Origin: Stackebrandtia endophytica
GTDB lineage: Bacteria > Actinomycetota > Actinomycetes > Mycobacteriales > Micromonosporaceae
Direction: 5' to 3'
Assembly: GCF_006716355.1 (NCBI RefSeq)
Contig: NZ_VFOW01000001.1
Span: 4,340,001-4,404,000, forward strand
Length of the DNA: 64,000 nt
The position numbers and the translations under genes are program-made. Each line of letters opens with the position of its first letter. Positions within the stretch are counted from its first letter, which is position 1. Below the pieces are notes generated by a model. That model ran no database searches. It had not been told where the DNA came from and saw only the letters and a program-made list of their open reading frames with translations. Positions 63,962 to 64,000 of the stretch are shown here, one piece after another.

Positions 63962-64000
63962 TTCGAAACACTCGACAACCGACATAAAGCCACTGTGGAT

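Overview
The window is high-GC DNA with dense genes, mostly ATG/GTG starts and purine-rich ribosome sites. It carries SARP/AfsR regulators, many secreted hydrolases with Sec or Tat-like signals, WXG100-type genes and a sugar ABC operon without its own ATPase. Together these point to a filamentous or soil actinomycete (Actinomycetota). The family cannot be fixed from sequence reading alone.

Layout. 1-503: end of an ABC exporter and a DUF1905 protein. 572-2698: an MMPL-type RND transporter. 2878-4488: two peptidoglycan hydrolases (M23, PGRP amidase), divergent from an AfsR-like regulator (4634-7447). 7495-12447: a subtilisin, a methyltransferase, a lytic-transglycosylase-like protein, an unknown protein and a GNAT acetyltransferase. 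12550-25631: a second AfsR-like regulator divergent from a LamG/DNRLRE giant and an RHS giant (a polymorphic-toxin-like pair). 25913-26910: two type I-E-like CRISPR arrays with a HicB-like small gene between them, all read leftwards. 27105-34069: small regulators with their targets (TetR, MarR, TetR), an epimerase, a beta-propeller protein, a GH16 glucanase and a VOC protein.

34114-45777 is a coherent uronate/pectin locus. It has a secreted CBM2-FN3-beta-helix protein, uronate dehydrogenase, an IclR regulator, a solute-binding protein with two permeases, 5-dehydro-4-deoxyglucarate dehydratase, glucarate dehydratase, an uncharacterised protein and a 2,5-dioxovalerate dehydrogenase. The oxidative route from galacturonate or glucuronate to 2-oxoglutarate is complete except for a recognised lactonase. 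The solute-binding protein gene has an in-frame TGA 26 codons before an apparent original stop that would overlap the next gene as ATGA.

46098-51167 is a leftward WXG100/type VII secretion-like module with a proline-rich 28-residue-repeat protein and a DeoR regulator inside it. 51594-59621 holds two tandem paralogous giant subtilases and a GH18 chitinase. 59678-61308 has a KptA RNA 2'-phosphotransferase, a third CRISPR array with the same leader, and a PemK/MazF-like protein. 61421-63961 has a phytoene-desaturase-like oxidoreductase and a second PGRP amidase. No cas gene, transposase, rRNA or tRNA was recognised.

The most unusual points are the interrupted solute-binding gene, the three cas-less arrays with a spaced, conserved leader signature, 11-nt-period direct repeats (SARP-type) in front of both AfsR-like loci, and the type VII-like module.
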